Shown here: positions 37,072-46,300 of the stretch, piece by piece
How positions within the stretch are numbered: position 1 is the first letter of the stretch
Layout: every line of letters starts with the position of its first letter
Source of the DNA: Phoebastria nigripes
Taxonomy: Eukaryota; Chordata; Aves; Procellariiformes; Diomedeidae
Reading direction: 5' to 3'
DNA: 64,000 nt
NCBI GenBank assembly: GCA_035582835.1
Contig: JAYKAV010001842.1
Coordinates: forward strand, 1,160,110-1,224,109
The notes under the pieces: model-generated
Databases searched by the model: none
What the model was told of the DNA's origin: nothing
The model's input: the letters and a program-made list of their open reading frames with translations, nothing else
Translations under genes and position numbers: made by a program

Positions 37072-38300
37072 AGGGGGGAGAACTCAGCTGGGTAATTTGC
37101 GGAGAGGCTGGAGGGGGCGAGGGACAGGGAAGGCGAGGGGGTGATTTTTTTCTCTTTATACAAAGAAAAGTCGATTCCAGAAATTGCCTCGCGATTTAAC
37201 AAGAATCATGCACCACTAATTCCAAGTCACTTGGCCAGCACTCCCTGGATATATCATTATCGACAGATAACACTCGAGTGGCCAATTTTACATTCAAGAG
37301 GTACTAAAACCACCGGCCGCTCTCTCTTTTCATTATTCCCAGTCATGTTGTGCAAATATTGTTGTAATCCTTTGATCCTTTCCCTTGCCGTCTGTTTTAC
37401 TTCATTTGCTACAGAAAAGCACTTCAACAAATCCCCCCAGCTTGTATGTTTTGCAGCCTGCGTGGTTTTCCACAGGTTTGAGTTTCGCCACTTGATCACG
37501 GGCTGGATGAAATTTTCCTGTTTAATAAATGCGGGGAGAGGGGTCCTGCTCTAATTTTGCTTTTTTTGTGTGTGTGTGTGCCTAGAAATAATAACCCCGT
37601 AACACAAAGAAAAAGCAGATGATGGGGAAAGTTGATGCGCTGCGAGGTGGGGATGACACTTCGCGAGGTGACAGCTACAAAGTCCCCCCNCACACACACT
37701 TTCCCCTCGCCAGCCAAGGACATCTCGGTTGCCCGCAGCCAGCCGATACCCCCGGCTTAGGGTAGGGTTTTTTTTTGTTATTTTCCCCCAGAAAAGTTGA
37801 AAACAATTTGGTTGGTTTTCCCCACCTTTTCGGGGAGATTAAATCGTCGGGACATTGGCGGGTTGAAAACAAAACAAAAAAANCCAAACCCAAACCGTGA
37901 GAACCTGCCCCAAAAAATTTGCGGGATGCCTGAAACTGCTTTAAATAGAGGGGAAGGAAAGAAGAAAAAAAAAGAAAAAAAAAAAAAAGCCAAAGCCCGG
38001 TAGTTTCGCGAGGACGCAGCAGCTAGAGCAGGAAGGGAAGGAGCTCAATGTTGGCGAGAAGTTGGATGTTCAGGTCGGGAACCCCCCCGGCTGCAAAGTT
38101 CAGCTGCATCCCTACCCGGAGCGGCCCAGCCCGGCCTCCCCCCCCCCGCCCCCTCCGCGTTATACCGAGGTGCTGGGGGAAGGAGCGGTTTCGAGAGGTG
38201 CTTTCCCAGACCTACCTTCCAAGGGGAAGCCTGTCCGAGGGTAGTTTTGCCCCGGAGCCGGGCGCATCATCCGAGGCACCGTCCCGGGCAGAGCTGCCAT
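34050..38300 (-). CDS. PAX7: PAX7 paired-box transcription factor, exons 1-4 (5' part of the gene)
   Basis: PAX7 is a nuclear DNA-binding transcription factor of the PAX3/7 group, acting in neural crest, dorsal neural tube and muscle satellite cells (family knowledge). The coding segments are 38300-38216, 36198-35963, 35302-35173 and 34184-34050. They splice in frame with canonical GT/AG borders into 195 codons plus one base. The product has an N-terminal arm (1-33), a full paired domain (about 34-163 in the Q+GL+ form), an acidic/lysine-rich linker (about 166-185) and the octapeptide HSIDGILG (186-193). The start [14 protein letters not shown] and the linker [13 protein letters not shown] end distinguish PAX7 from PAX3, which starts MTTLAG. 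Exon lengths 85 (coding), 236, 130 and 135 match the PAX3/7 gene structure as I know it. The homeodomain and C-terminal exons are not visible and should lie left of position 1. The PAX7 identification is very secure; species and full gene extent are not determined. Confidence 0.97.
34185..35172 (-). other. PAX7: PAX7 intron 3 (~990 bp)
   Basis: The intron is bounded by donor GTGAG at 35172 and the acceptor CTGAG at 34185 (GL+) or TTTAG at 34179 (GL-). It is GC-rich, so long open frames occur on the opposite strand (34294-35111), but they have no recognisable domain and no splice logic. I regard them as chance. Confidence 0.93.
35173..35302 (-). CDS. PAX7: PAX7 exon 3: paired-domain linker and start of the RED subdomain
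   Basis: The Q+ form is 130 bases (35302-35173) and the Q- form is 127 bases (35299-35173). It reads [20 protein letters not shown] and continues [23 protein letters not shown]. The DGHCDRS stretch is PAX7-type, where PAX3 has DAVCDRN. Codon GAN at 35281-35279 contains an N; either purine gives the expected Glu. The exon ends TCA G with donor GTGAG at 35172, leaving a phase-1 split codon completed by exon 4. The acceptor side is ACAAAAGCAG, a tandem NAGNAG-type site (see findings). Confidence 0.96.
35303..35962 (-). other. PAX7: PAX7 intron 2 (660 bp)
   Basis: The intron runs from donor GTGAGT at 35962 to the tandem acceptor ending at 35303 (Q+) or 35300 (Q-). A poly(T) run sits at about 35899-35918. 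The branch/polypyrimidine region upstream of the acceptor is C/T-rich (about 35335-35370), but the last ~15 bases before the AG are not pyrimidine-rich. This may contribute to loose acceptor choice. Confidence 0.93.
35963..36198 (-). CDS. PAX7: PAX7 exon 2: N-terminal PAI subdomain of the paired domain
   Basis: This 236-base exon encodes residues 29-107. It starts after a strong C/T-rich tract and a CCTCTCCAG acceptor at 36199-36207, and it ends CCC AGG before donor GTGAGT at 35962-35957. The translation begins [20 protein letters not shown] and ends in [16 protein letters not shown]. It contains the beta-hairpin/type II turn and the first helix-turn-helix, with the recognition-helix segment [15 protein letters not shown] that docks in the DNA major groove (family knowledge). 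No substitution is evident relative to the very conserved PAX3/7 sequence. The next codon, Gln108, is supplied or omitted by alternative splicing at exon 3. Confidence 0.97.
36199..38215 (-). other. PAX7: PAX7 intron 1 (~2.0 kb)
   Basis: The intron is bounded by donor GTAGGT at 38215 and acceptor CCTCTCCAG at 36199. No other gene is visible. It contains a 31-A run (37039-37069), a (GT)n run (37567-37580), A/C-rich tracts at 36306-36350 and 37866-37895, and a T/G-rich run at 36811-36845. Positions 37140-37540 are less GC-rich and free of simple repeats, and could be a conserved non-coding segment; I cannot test this. Confidence 0.93.
37039..37069. repeat. Poly(A) run in intron 1
   Basis: Thirty-one consecutive As, flanked by G-rich sequence. 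Confidence 0.95.
38216..38300 (-). CDS. PAX7: PAX7 exon 1, coding part (residues 1-28 plus one base)
   Basis: The ATG at 38300-38298 sits in a full Kozak context (CCACCATGG). The exon encodes [12 protein letters not shown], then [16 protein letters not shown], matching the vertebrate PAX7 N-terminus. It ends TTG GAA G and the donor GTAGGT begins at 38215, so codon 29 is split G|TT (Val) with exon 2. The reading frame stays open upstream of the ATG to at least 38549 but contains no in-frame ATG there, so 38300 is the start. The 5' UTR continues upstream in the same exon. Confidence 0.97.
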
Positions 38301-38584
38301 GGTGGGGGGGGGAGGGGTTCGGGGCGGCGGAGCGGGTCCGGTCCAAACCGGGGGGCACCCCTGGGCCCCGGGAGAGCCGAGAGAGCCGGGGGAGGGGGGG
38401 GCTGCGGGGACGCCTCTCCTCGGAGCCGAAGCGCTTCTCTCTTCCAGCCCGCGGCTGCAAAACAAGGGAGAAATCTTTGCTCCAAGGGAAGAAAAAAAAA
38501 AAAAATAGTAATAATAAGGGGGGGTGTGGGAAAAGCGGGGGGAAATCACCCACCAGAAATTCCTCTTAAAGTTTTAGGGCTATG

Positions 38585-38650
38585 TCACAACCGGCCTGAG
38601 CGGGCGCTCCGGAGGAATGTAACCCGGACTGCCGGGAGAAGCAGACACAT
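38585..38650 (-). other. Upstream ORF in the PAX7 leader (21 codons)
   Basis: An ATG at 38650-38648, just inside the left edge of the N gap, opens a 21-codon ORF (MCLLLPAVRV..., ending SARSGRL) with a TGA stop at 38587-38585. It ends about 285 bases before the PAX7 start. Its context is weak (C at -3) but has G at +4. If the leader starts near 38830 as predicted, scanning ribosomes would meet it first. Whether it is translated cannot be told from sequence. Confidence 0.35.
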
Positions 38651-38663
38651 CCGAAGTTGCCTC

Positions 38664-38753
38664 NNNNNNNNNNNNNNNNNNNNNNNNNNNNNNNNNNNNN
38701 NNNNNNNNNNNNNNNNNNNNNNNNNNNNNNNNNNNNNNNNNNNNNNNNNNNNN
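38664..38753. other. Assembly gap of 90 Ns
   Basis: Exactly 90 consecutive Ns lie in the GC-rich first exon/promoter region of PAX7. The true missing length is unknown. G-rich flanking sequence (TGGGAGGGGTGGGG directly right of it) suggests a sequencing dropout. Confidence 1.
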
Positions 38754-38855
38754 TGGGAGGGGTGGGGTGTCAGATGGAGGGTTTGGAAGTTGTTAAAGCG
38801 CCGAAGTTGGGGCTGTGGGGAAGACGAGCGAGCTGTGATAGGCTCCGGCTCCTTT

Positions 38856-38907
38856 CTTTTATTCATGGCCGGGGAAGGGGGTACCACGGCGGGGCCGAGG
38901 GACCAAT
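38856..38907 (-). promoter_or_regulatory. PAX7: PAX7 core promoter candidate (CCAAT box, GC box, TATA-like)
   Basis: On the minus strand the order is an inverted CCAAT box (ATTGG, 38907-38903), a GC box (GGCCCCGCC, about 38897-38888) and a TATA-like AATAAAAG (38863-38856). This predicts transcription starting near 38830, about 530 bases before the ATG. The CCAAT box would then be at about -75, the classical position. The elements are seen in the sequence; the start site is inferred. A CpG-rich promoter could also use dispersed starts. Confidence 0.55.
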
Positions 38908-39129
38908 AAGAGGCAGCAGCTTCCCCCAAAGCTATGGGCTCGCCTTATTTTTTTTTTTTTTTTAAGATGTTATTATTCATTACTAGGCTTGGCTTCCTTT
39001 TGATGGAAAGCTGGGGTCCCCCTCCCCCGGTTTGAAAATATATGGGGGTGAAAGGAGCGAGGAGAAAGTTTAGGAAAGCCTTGGGTTTTTTGTTGTTTGT
39101 TTGGGTTGTTGTTTTTTTTTTTTTTCCTA

Positions 39130-40560
39130 AGAAAATTGGGCGCTCCTAGAGCATCCGTGCGGGTCCCAGCGGGGTAAGGCCGGCCCGGGGGGGGGGCTGA
39201 TCCCGGCCCGGGGAGGGGGGGCTGCTGAAGCATGGATTAAAAAATAAAATAAATAAAATACCCCCCTTAGCTGCCCGCCCGCTCCCCCGGGAGGGGTCTG
39301 GACCCGCTGCCCCCTCTTCCCAGCGGCGGATGGGAGGCGGCTCGTCCTGCCCCGCTCCCACCTGGGCCAGGCTCGCACCCCCCCCCGCACCCCCCAGCCC
39401 CGCTACACGGGGCCGGGTTTGGGAGCAGCCGAGCGGCCCCACCGCCTCCTTTACCCAGCACCAGGTAGCTCCCTGCGCGCCTCCCTCGTTAACATCACGT
39501 CTTTAATTAAGAGACAGGCTCCGGGCTGCCCAGCTGGTACCATTTTTTTTTTTTGGGGGTGGGGGGGGGCACTCCGGTGCTCCCCGCCGTTCTCCCGCAG
39601 CCCGCTCGCCCGCTCGCTCGCTGACCCGGGACGGGCTGAACAAATAGCCAATGTTTTCCCCCCAAAATAGGAGCGGGGCAGGAATCCTCCTCGCAGCGGG
39701 GCATGACGCCAGGGCTCACGAACCCTTTTGTTTGCAGCTGTAAAAGGACTTGCCGTGCAAACCGCTGGAAACTTCTCTTCCCCCTCCCTTAAAAGCATCC
39801 CGGGGGCGGCAGGGGTGGGGGGGGGAATAAAGCAGCCAGCGACACTTCTGACCCGTCTGGACCCAAAATGTGGTCCCTAAATCTCCTCCCTGTCCCCCCC
39901 GAGGGCATCACCACCCCTAATCCCGCCCCCGCCGCCTTCTCCCGGTGCTGGTTTTTGCTTTGAAATTAAAGCCCTGGCTGGACCCCTCCCAGTCCGGCCA
40001 CATCTTCATCGCTCACCCTCTTCCTCTCTCCCCGCAACCGCAAAGCTCAGCCTAAACCCGCACCCGCCTGACTGCGCGGCCCCGATTTGGTTTTCTCACG
40101 TTTCCACGCCTAAAATTTGCCCAAACCCCCCCAAAAAACCACGGGACGGGGGGAAAAAAAGCAACATTAAAATTCTTTCCAAGGTGTCAAGTTGCTCCCG
40201 AAGTCTCCAAATCCCGGCGCAGCCCCGACTTTGGGGCTCCAGCGAACGAAAATAAAGACTCTCTCCTCCCCTCCGCCCCAAAAACGCCAATTCCCGAAGT
40301 TTTAGGCAGAAAAATAACGGGCAGAGCTGAGCGGGACCAGCTCGGAGCCCCTCGCAGCCCCTTCTCAACCGCATTCCTCCAGCGCGGCAGTAATTCAATT
40401 ATTTGCTTTTCATTTGCTTAGATGGGGGGGGGAAGAGCCTGGGAATAAAGTTGAAAATTAAATGTTTCTGCTCTCTCAGCACCGGGGGAAGATTAAACTA
40501 AAGAACCCGAGCCCGGAGTCCCTGCCTTCCCCGCCGCTCTAGGGTTACCTCGCCGGGAGA
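39130..40560. other. CpG-rich block upstream of PAX7 (promoter-associated CpG island)
   Basis: Dense CG dinucleotides (for example 39170-39420 and 39560-39690), long G-runs and C-runs, and little AT except at 39236-39262 and 39541-39554. It lies 0.3-1.7 kb upstream of the predicted start site and continues the high G+C of exon 1. A CCAAT box at 39648-39652 could serve an additional upstream start or an antisense transcript. Confidence 0.6.
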
Positions 40561-43140
40561 AAAAAATCTCTCACATCAAACACGGCATTTGTTTTTCCTC
40601 GTCCCGTCCCTCCCCACAATTGGGGTAAGATTTGACACTTTCAGGCAAAAAAAAAAAACCAAAAAACAACACCACCCAAACTTCACTTTCTCTTCCAGCA
40701 CTTGCTGCCNAAAAAAAAAAAAAAAAAAAACCACCACCCAAACTTCACTTTCTCTTCCAGCACTTGCTGCCAGCTCCGGGCAGCCACTAAGCGAAGAGCT
40801 ACCTTAATTTTTCTTGGCCGGGGGGGGGGGTGTATTTATTTTTATTTAAGCGATGCGGTGGCATGTGGCGCAGCCCCTAATTTTGTTTTGGGGGGGATAA
40901 GGGGGTGACAGGGGACTGTCACAGCCGGGGGAGGGGGGGACACTCCTGCTGGAAAGCAATTTCACAAATCATTTTTCTAACAATTAAGAAGTGTGCAGGG
41001 GTGAAATGGCGATTTCACATGCGGATCTGGGGGCCGGGGGGTGTTACCTGCGCACCCAAGCAGCCAGCTGAGAAAGGGGGAACCCCTTTTTAAATTTTTT
41101 TTAAATTTCCTTTCCTTTTTTTTTTGCCCAGTGCTCTGCTTCATTACCCATGTTCACAAAAGAGAGACCCCTTCTTTTCTCTCCTGGGAGCAGCGAGCAA
41201 TAGATTAAAACAAGCATCAATCAGGAAAGGAGCAAGTAACTGCTTAAAGGAACAGGGCAGAATTCCTCCCCGCTTTCCCTGCGCATCTCCATGGTTTCCT
41301 AAGGTATGTTTCTGGTTGATAAATGCCGTATATCGCTATTCCCTTTGGAGAAACGGCTTGTAAATCAGCGCTGAAAGCCAACTCATAAGCAGAAGGGAAT
41401 GGGGTTGGCTTTTTTTTTTTTTATTATTTTTTAGGAGCATCTCTCACCCCCAGCATCCATCCCCTGCATCCTTCGCGGGAGGAAGGGGCTTTTCAAGTGC
41501 GAGGTGTTAGATGTCTCCTTGGAGGGGGGCTAACACCACCAGGCTGGGGGGGAAAGGGCTGTATATCCAATTCTCGACTTGAAAAAGATGCACACAGGTT
41601 AGCTAAGCCTGCCCAGAAAAAATCACCGGGCCATGAGCGCTGTGCCGGAGGCGAGCAGCCCCAATCATCAATTATTATTAATTACGATTCTCCTCAAAAG
41701 AAAGTCCTACTCTTTTTTTTTTTTTTTTTTTCCCTCTCTTCTTTCTGGGATGCCATCCCATTTCTAGAGCGATGCCGATCTAGAAACGAGAAATCTGCTC
41801 AGAAGATAAGCCAGATACATCTCATCTGGTCAACTAAAACCTGAAGAATTTGATCACGATTTTTCCCCCCCGCCTCCACAAGTAGGATGCAGGAAAAAAA
41901 AAAAACGCCCGGGGATGAATTATTTAATGAAAAGTTGCTACCTTCTGCAATTACAAGAAGATTACTAATGTGGGAAGGTTTTCCATTTGAGATCCCGGAG
42001 TAATAAGCATTATTTTTTTAAGCGATTATCCAATAAATCTCTCTTTAAAGGGCGATAAATCCACCTTGAAAACCGGGGATTTAAAAAAAATATTTCTGAA
42101 GGACTTCTGCATTTTTTAAAATGACCATTGAAAAAATCGTGAAAGGAAGAGTAACACATTCAGCCTGAAGAGTGTGTTTTTTCAGAAAACCCAGAAAGGN
42201 GAGAAGGAATATTTGCAGCAAAGGCAGGCTCAGGAAAAATGGGCTGCTTGGTTAAAAAGGTGGCTGAGAGCTNGAAAAGCAGCTCCCAGGTCCAGGACCA
42301 GGGAAAGCCAAGTCCACCCATCCTCAACATCACCAAAAAAAAAAAAAAAATTAATTTTCCTTATTTGCATTAAAGCCCAGAAGCTGCCAAAGGAAGCAGA
42401 CGGGATTTGGGTGCAGATATTTGGTGCCTGATCCCACTCAAGCCTCTTGCAGCATCCCTGTCCCGCTGATGCAGAAGTGCCCTCCTACATCCCGGGTCTC
42501 AGAAGACCCCAAGTGTCCNCACGTATCGGAGGTCCTTGGGCAAGGCAGCTCCTCAAAGGGGGCTATAGGCAAAAAATGAACTGCATTTATTGCTAAGATG
42601 TGCTGTTGGCTGCAGGTGGGTTAGAAGAAGCAAAAACAGGGTAGGGAAGGGAAATTTAAGGTCTTTGCTTGGTTCCCCAGCTCCAGAGCGTGGCCCTCAG
42701 GTTGCACGGAGACTGTCACGCTGGTCTCCAATTCTCCTCCTTCCTCCCCTTTCTTAGGGGAACAAGGCTCTGCTTATTTGCCAGAGATGCTCTTAATTTC
42801 ATTGCTGAAGAAGGAAAAAAAGTTCCCTGCAATCAGACCATGGGGTTTTTGAAGCCCTAAAGCAGGGAGAAAACAGTTTCCACTCCCAGGACTATTTCTA
42901 AAGGAAAAGTTTGCACTTTTTTTTAACGCAGAGTGCTCCTGCACTGTCAACACTGACCCTGCAGCTTTGCAAGGAACCGGGTTAGCCATGCTGTTAATTT
43001 GTGCGTGTAACAGGAATTAATTTCTTCCCCCCCGGGAAAGCAAGACCCAAACCCAAGAATAAAACTCCTCCAACTCCGCTCCCCAACAGGATGCCGAACA
43101 AAAGGCAGAGTGTCACAACACCACCGGGCTCCTCGGATCT
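40560..43140. other. Upstream intergenic sequence: no gene seen
   Basis: Contains a 19-T run (41713-41731), other homopolymers and AT-rich segments. 41640-41700 holds a cluster of ATTA/TAAT words (CAATTATTATTAATTACG). Open frames are short and unconvincing. Confidence 0.6.
40671..40771. repeat. Tandem duplication, 62-bp period, with N at the junction
   Basis: ACCACCCAAACTTCAC... through ...CACTTGCTGCC occurs at 40671-40709 and again, apparently identical over 39 bases, ending at 40771. Between them lie an N (40710) and a poly(A) run. The left copy is preceded by a similar A/C tract, so the true unit is poly(A) plus the 39-mer. Confidence 0.9.
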
Positions 43141-43184
43141 GCCTCTCCACTGGGTCAGGTTTAATTTGCCCAGAGTGCAGTATT

Positions 43185-43345
43185 AATAGGATGTAAGCTG
43201 CGCCCTTGAACAATTACCTTATCAAAGCATAACATCTATGGAATGAGCAAAGTATTTTCATTAAACAAATCAAAATAATAAGGCTGGCGATGGCCTTGTT
43301 CATTCTTTGAACCTGTAAGTGGCTTTAGAGATATTCAACAGTACC
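43185..43345. promoter_or_regulatory. Candidate upstream enhancer-like block with TCF/LEF motifs
   Basis: Repeat-free AT-rich block about 4.4 kb upstream of the predicted PAX7 start. ATCAAAG (43221-43227, a reverse CTTTGAT) and CTTTGAA (43305-43311) match the TCF/LEF core CTTTGWW. SOX-like ACAAT and homeodomain ATTA words lie between and near them. WNT input to PAX7 in the neural plate border is established biology; the link to this block is inference. Confidence 0.3.
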
Positions 43346-46300
43346 GCACCAACTTCTATTCCACTGGTAGTCCCTGCTTAGTTTTTCTAAAGAAGATTAA
43401 CTACTCCTTGCTAAAAGGCTCAGTTCTACTTTTGTCAGGGTGCACAGACTAATTGGGTTTTCCCTGCATACAACGGGATTCCTGTACTCCCGCTACCGGC
43501 CTCGCTTCCCATTTCATGTGGCTTTTCAAGACAAGGAGAACACTTTCCTCTGTGCATTCGATTTGTTCAGTGTTATGGATTAGAAATAGCACACTAAAGC
43601 AGGACCTGACCATGCAGGGGGAGCAACCACACTGAGATGCTGCTGGAGCAGAATAAGGGTGCAAGCAAGAGGGGATTTTCCCAACTTGTACCTTCCTGGA
43701 GTTTAGAAAATGATCTATTTCAAGGGAACAGGCTGCTGGAGAAGGTGGCAGGGGACACAGCTGGTCCCAGGGGGAAAAGACCGATGCTGAGCACCTAGGG
43801 GCCAATGTGCTTTAAGAGAAAATAGGACAGCCTGGGAGCAAGGGGGATCGTGATTTTAGGGTGCCTTTCTTTTTGGGATGCTCAGCTTCAGGCATGCTGA
43901 AGATTTACAAAAGAGAGCAGAACACCTGCCCTCAAATAATTCAAGCTGCCTCCGCACTGGATATAGATCCAAATCCCTTGTTATCTGGCTCATAACTCAC
44001 CTGTTCCCAGATTAGTCCCACTCCAGTGCGAAGGGCCAGAACGTTTCTCACCCCCATAAAGACATCACTCTTCCTTCCTTACACTGGGGGGTAAAGAAAG
44101 TACACCCAGATGCCTGTACGTAACAGCCCAGCTACTCTCAGTGCTTCCGCAGCTGTCTGAATTTTCTGGGAGCTGAATCCACTGTAGCTGCAGTGCTTTA
44201 TGTAGGCAAGGGGGAACATCAAGCTTGATGAAGCCCTCGGAGAGCCGGGTAAACGAGAGCACAGGGCTTGGCTGTGCCCCACAGCCTGGTCCGGCCCCAG
44301 GAGGCTGCCAGCACAGAGAAGACCGTGGCAGCAGCAAGAAGTCATGAGCATGGAGAGGAGAAAACACGAAGGGTTTGGTTTGGTCTTTCCTGAAGTGTAA
44401 GGAATCAGATGGCGCCAAGCTGCATATTTGTCTGGGTGAATTAAGAGCACAATCCTCTCTTCCCAGAGGGAGCAGTTGCTTCGTATTTATACATTTAGTC
44501 TTACAGGTGTAAAATAGCTTCCCTTTATGCTTATATAATATTTTTTTCATTTGAATTTCAAGGCTTTATTCCCTTCTTTGGATTCAAGTCTCCTACCTGA
44601 GCCTGATTCTCCATATTGCCATTAATTCCTTCATCACAGAAATGAATTCCATTTAATTCTCTATAGCAGTCGTTAAGGTAGATCAAAAAGTGCATTTGCA
44701 AAGGTTTCTTCCCCTTCTCCCTTATAGTTTCCAGCTCACCTGTGTGCTGAAAAGACTTGAATTTGAAGCCATGGCACTATTCACCNTCAGTTCCTCTCAT
44801 TGCAGAGGAGAAAGGGATGGACAGGGGAAGCCCTTTTTCTCCCCCCACAGTTCACAGCTGGGGTATTTCACCCTGACAGGGACTAATAAGGTTAATTATT
44901 GATACCAGCTGCAGATAACAGCTTACCTGTTTCACCAGGTGAGTTATAATTAGGTAAGACCTGGCCCCAATTGAGTTGGAAAGCTGAGACAACAGCAGAA
45001 CCCAGGATTTCTTTGAGGAAGACAATGAAGGCAAGGAAATGGAGAGGTTTAAGGAAAAACTTAAACACACGGATTTCAGCAACACCAGTCCCGCTCTCAG
45101 AGGCACCATTTAAGCAGAGCATCTCTAGACAGCTCACGCTGGTGGCAATGAGAAACCAAGCAAGGCTTCCCTGACTGTGTCAGATGTTTCCCTTTCTGAC
45201 GGAGAAAGGCTTTTCTCAAGAAAGGAGGAATTAATACACAGACCGTGATTCAGGACAGCTAGTGAATAAAAGGAGTTGTTCAGTACTGTATTTTTTCACA
45301 TCTATATATAACGCATAAGGTGACTGCAACCATGTGGTACCCTGAAACCAGCACATCTTTACACCACTCTGTATGGAAACACAGCAAGAACAACTCAGCT
45401 AACCGACATATTGCTAGAAATCAAGCCCTAACAGTAATGTAAGACTCACCCAGACCATATCAGCCTTAAGAAAAGTTACATAATTATATCAGGCTTGCTG
45501 CTGTAACCCCAACGTTGTTCAGACTTGCTACTCAGAACCTCCTCATTTAAAGCTCTTCATTTAAAATTGCTTGGCATCTCGGTATAAAACCTGCTTTTTA
45601 TTCCCATTTCAGTTCAGGTCAGGCATTTAGCTCCAGTATTGTATAAGTGGAGCTGCTTTGTTGCCAATTATAACATTGCACAAAGGCATTGCTAGAACAA
45701 TAAAAAAGAAAAAAAATAAGATAGCTGGAAACTCTTTTCTAATGCTTAATTATAATATTAAGAATTAAAAATCCCACAACACACCTTCACAGCTTAACTA
45801 TAGCCAACAAACCTCAGGATTGTACACAGCAAAACAACAACGTAATAGTGTTTTGCTTAAATAGTTGACGATATAGAGTAAAGCGCACAGCAAGGACTGC
45901 GGGCCAGGACGCTGCCCAGGTGTGGGAAGGGGAAGTTCAGGAACCGTTGACTTTTACAGCACTGGAGCCCTCTCTGGACCCGGTCGTACAGGAGAGGGCA
46001 CGGCACACCCCGGCCGNACGAGCTGCGAGTGCTTGGGGGGCTGACTGGGGAGGTGCTCAGGGTTTGGTTCCGTTGCTCTGGGGCTCGCAAGGAGTGCCAG
46101 TAGATGAGGAAAGCTCTTGGAGAGTGCTTAATGTAATTCTTGAGCTTATTTCTGAGGCTACTAGAAAGCTTGGGAAGAGGTATATGCAAAGCAGCAGAAG
46201 TGATCAAGGTGTGCAAGCTCTGGAAAGCTTCATTTTTTTTTCTGGACTGGCTTCTCCAACCTCAAGGTAGGTGCTGTGTAATTGCTTGGCTTTTTTTTTT

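Larger units (their letters stand above)
38301..38830 (-). other. PAX7: PAX7 5' UTR (predicted), including the 90-N assembly gap
   Basis: This stretch lies between the predicted start site and the ATG. It is GC-rich and includes an A/T-rich patch at 38492-38517. A run of exactly 90 Ns occupies 38664-38753, so about a sixth of the predicted leader is unknown. One upstream ATG is visible (see the uORF entry). The 5' boundary is inferred from the promoter motifs only. Confidence 0.5.

Noticed and set aside
38212..38553. Larger minus-strand frame overlapping PAX7 exon 1
   Set aside because: A shifted or non-ATG reading of the GC-rich leader; PAX7 starts at the Kozak ATG at 38300.
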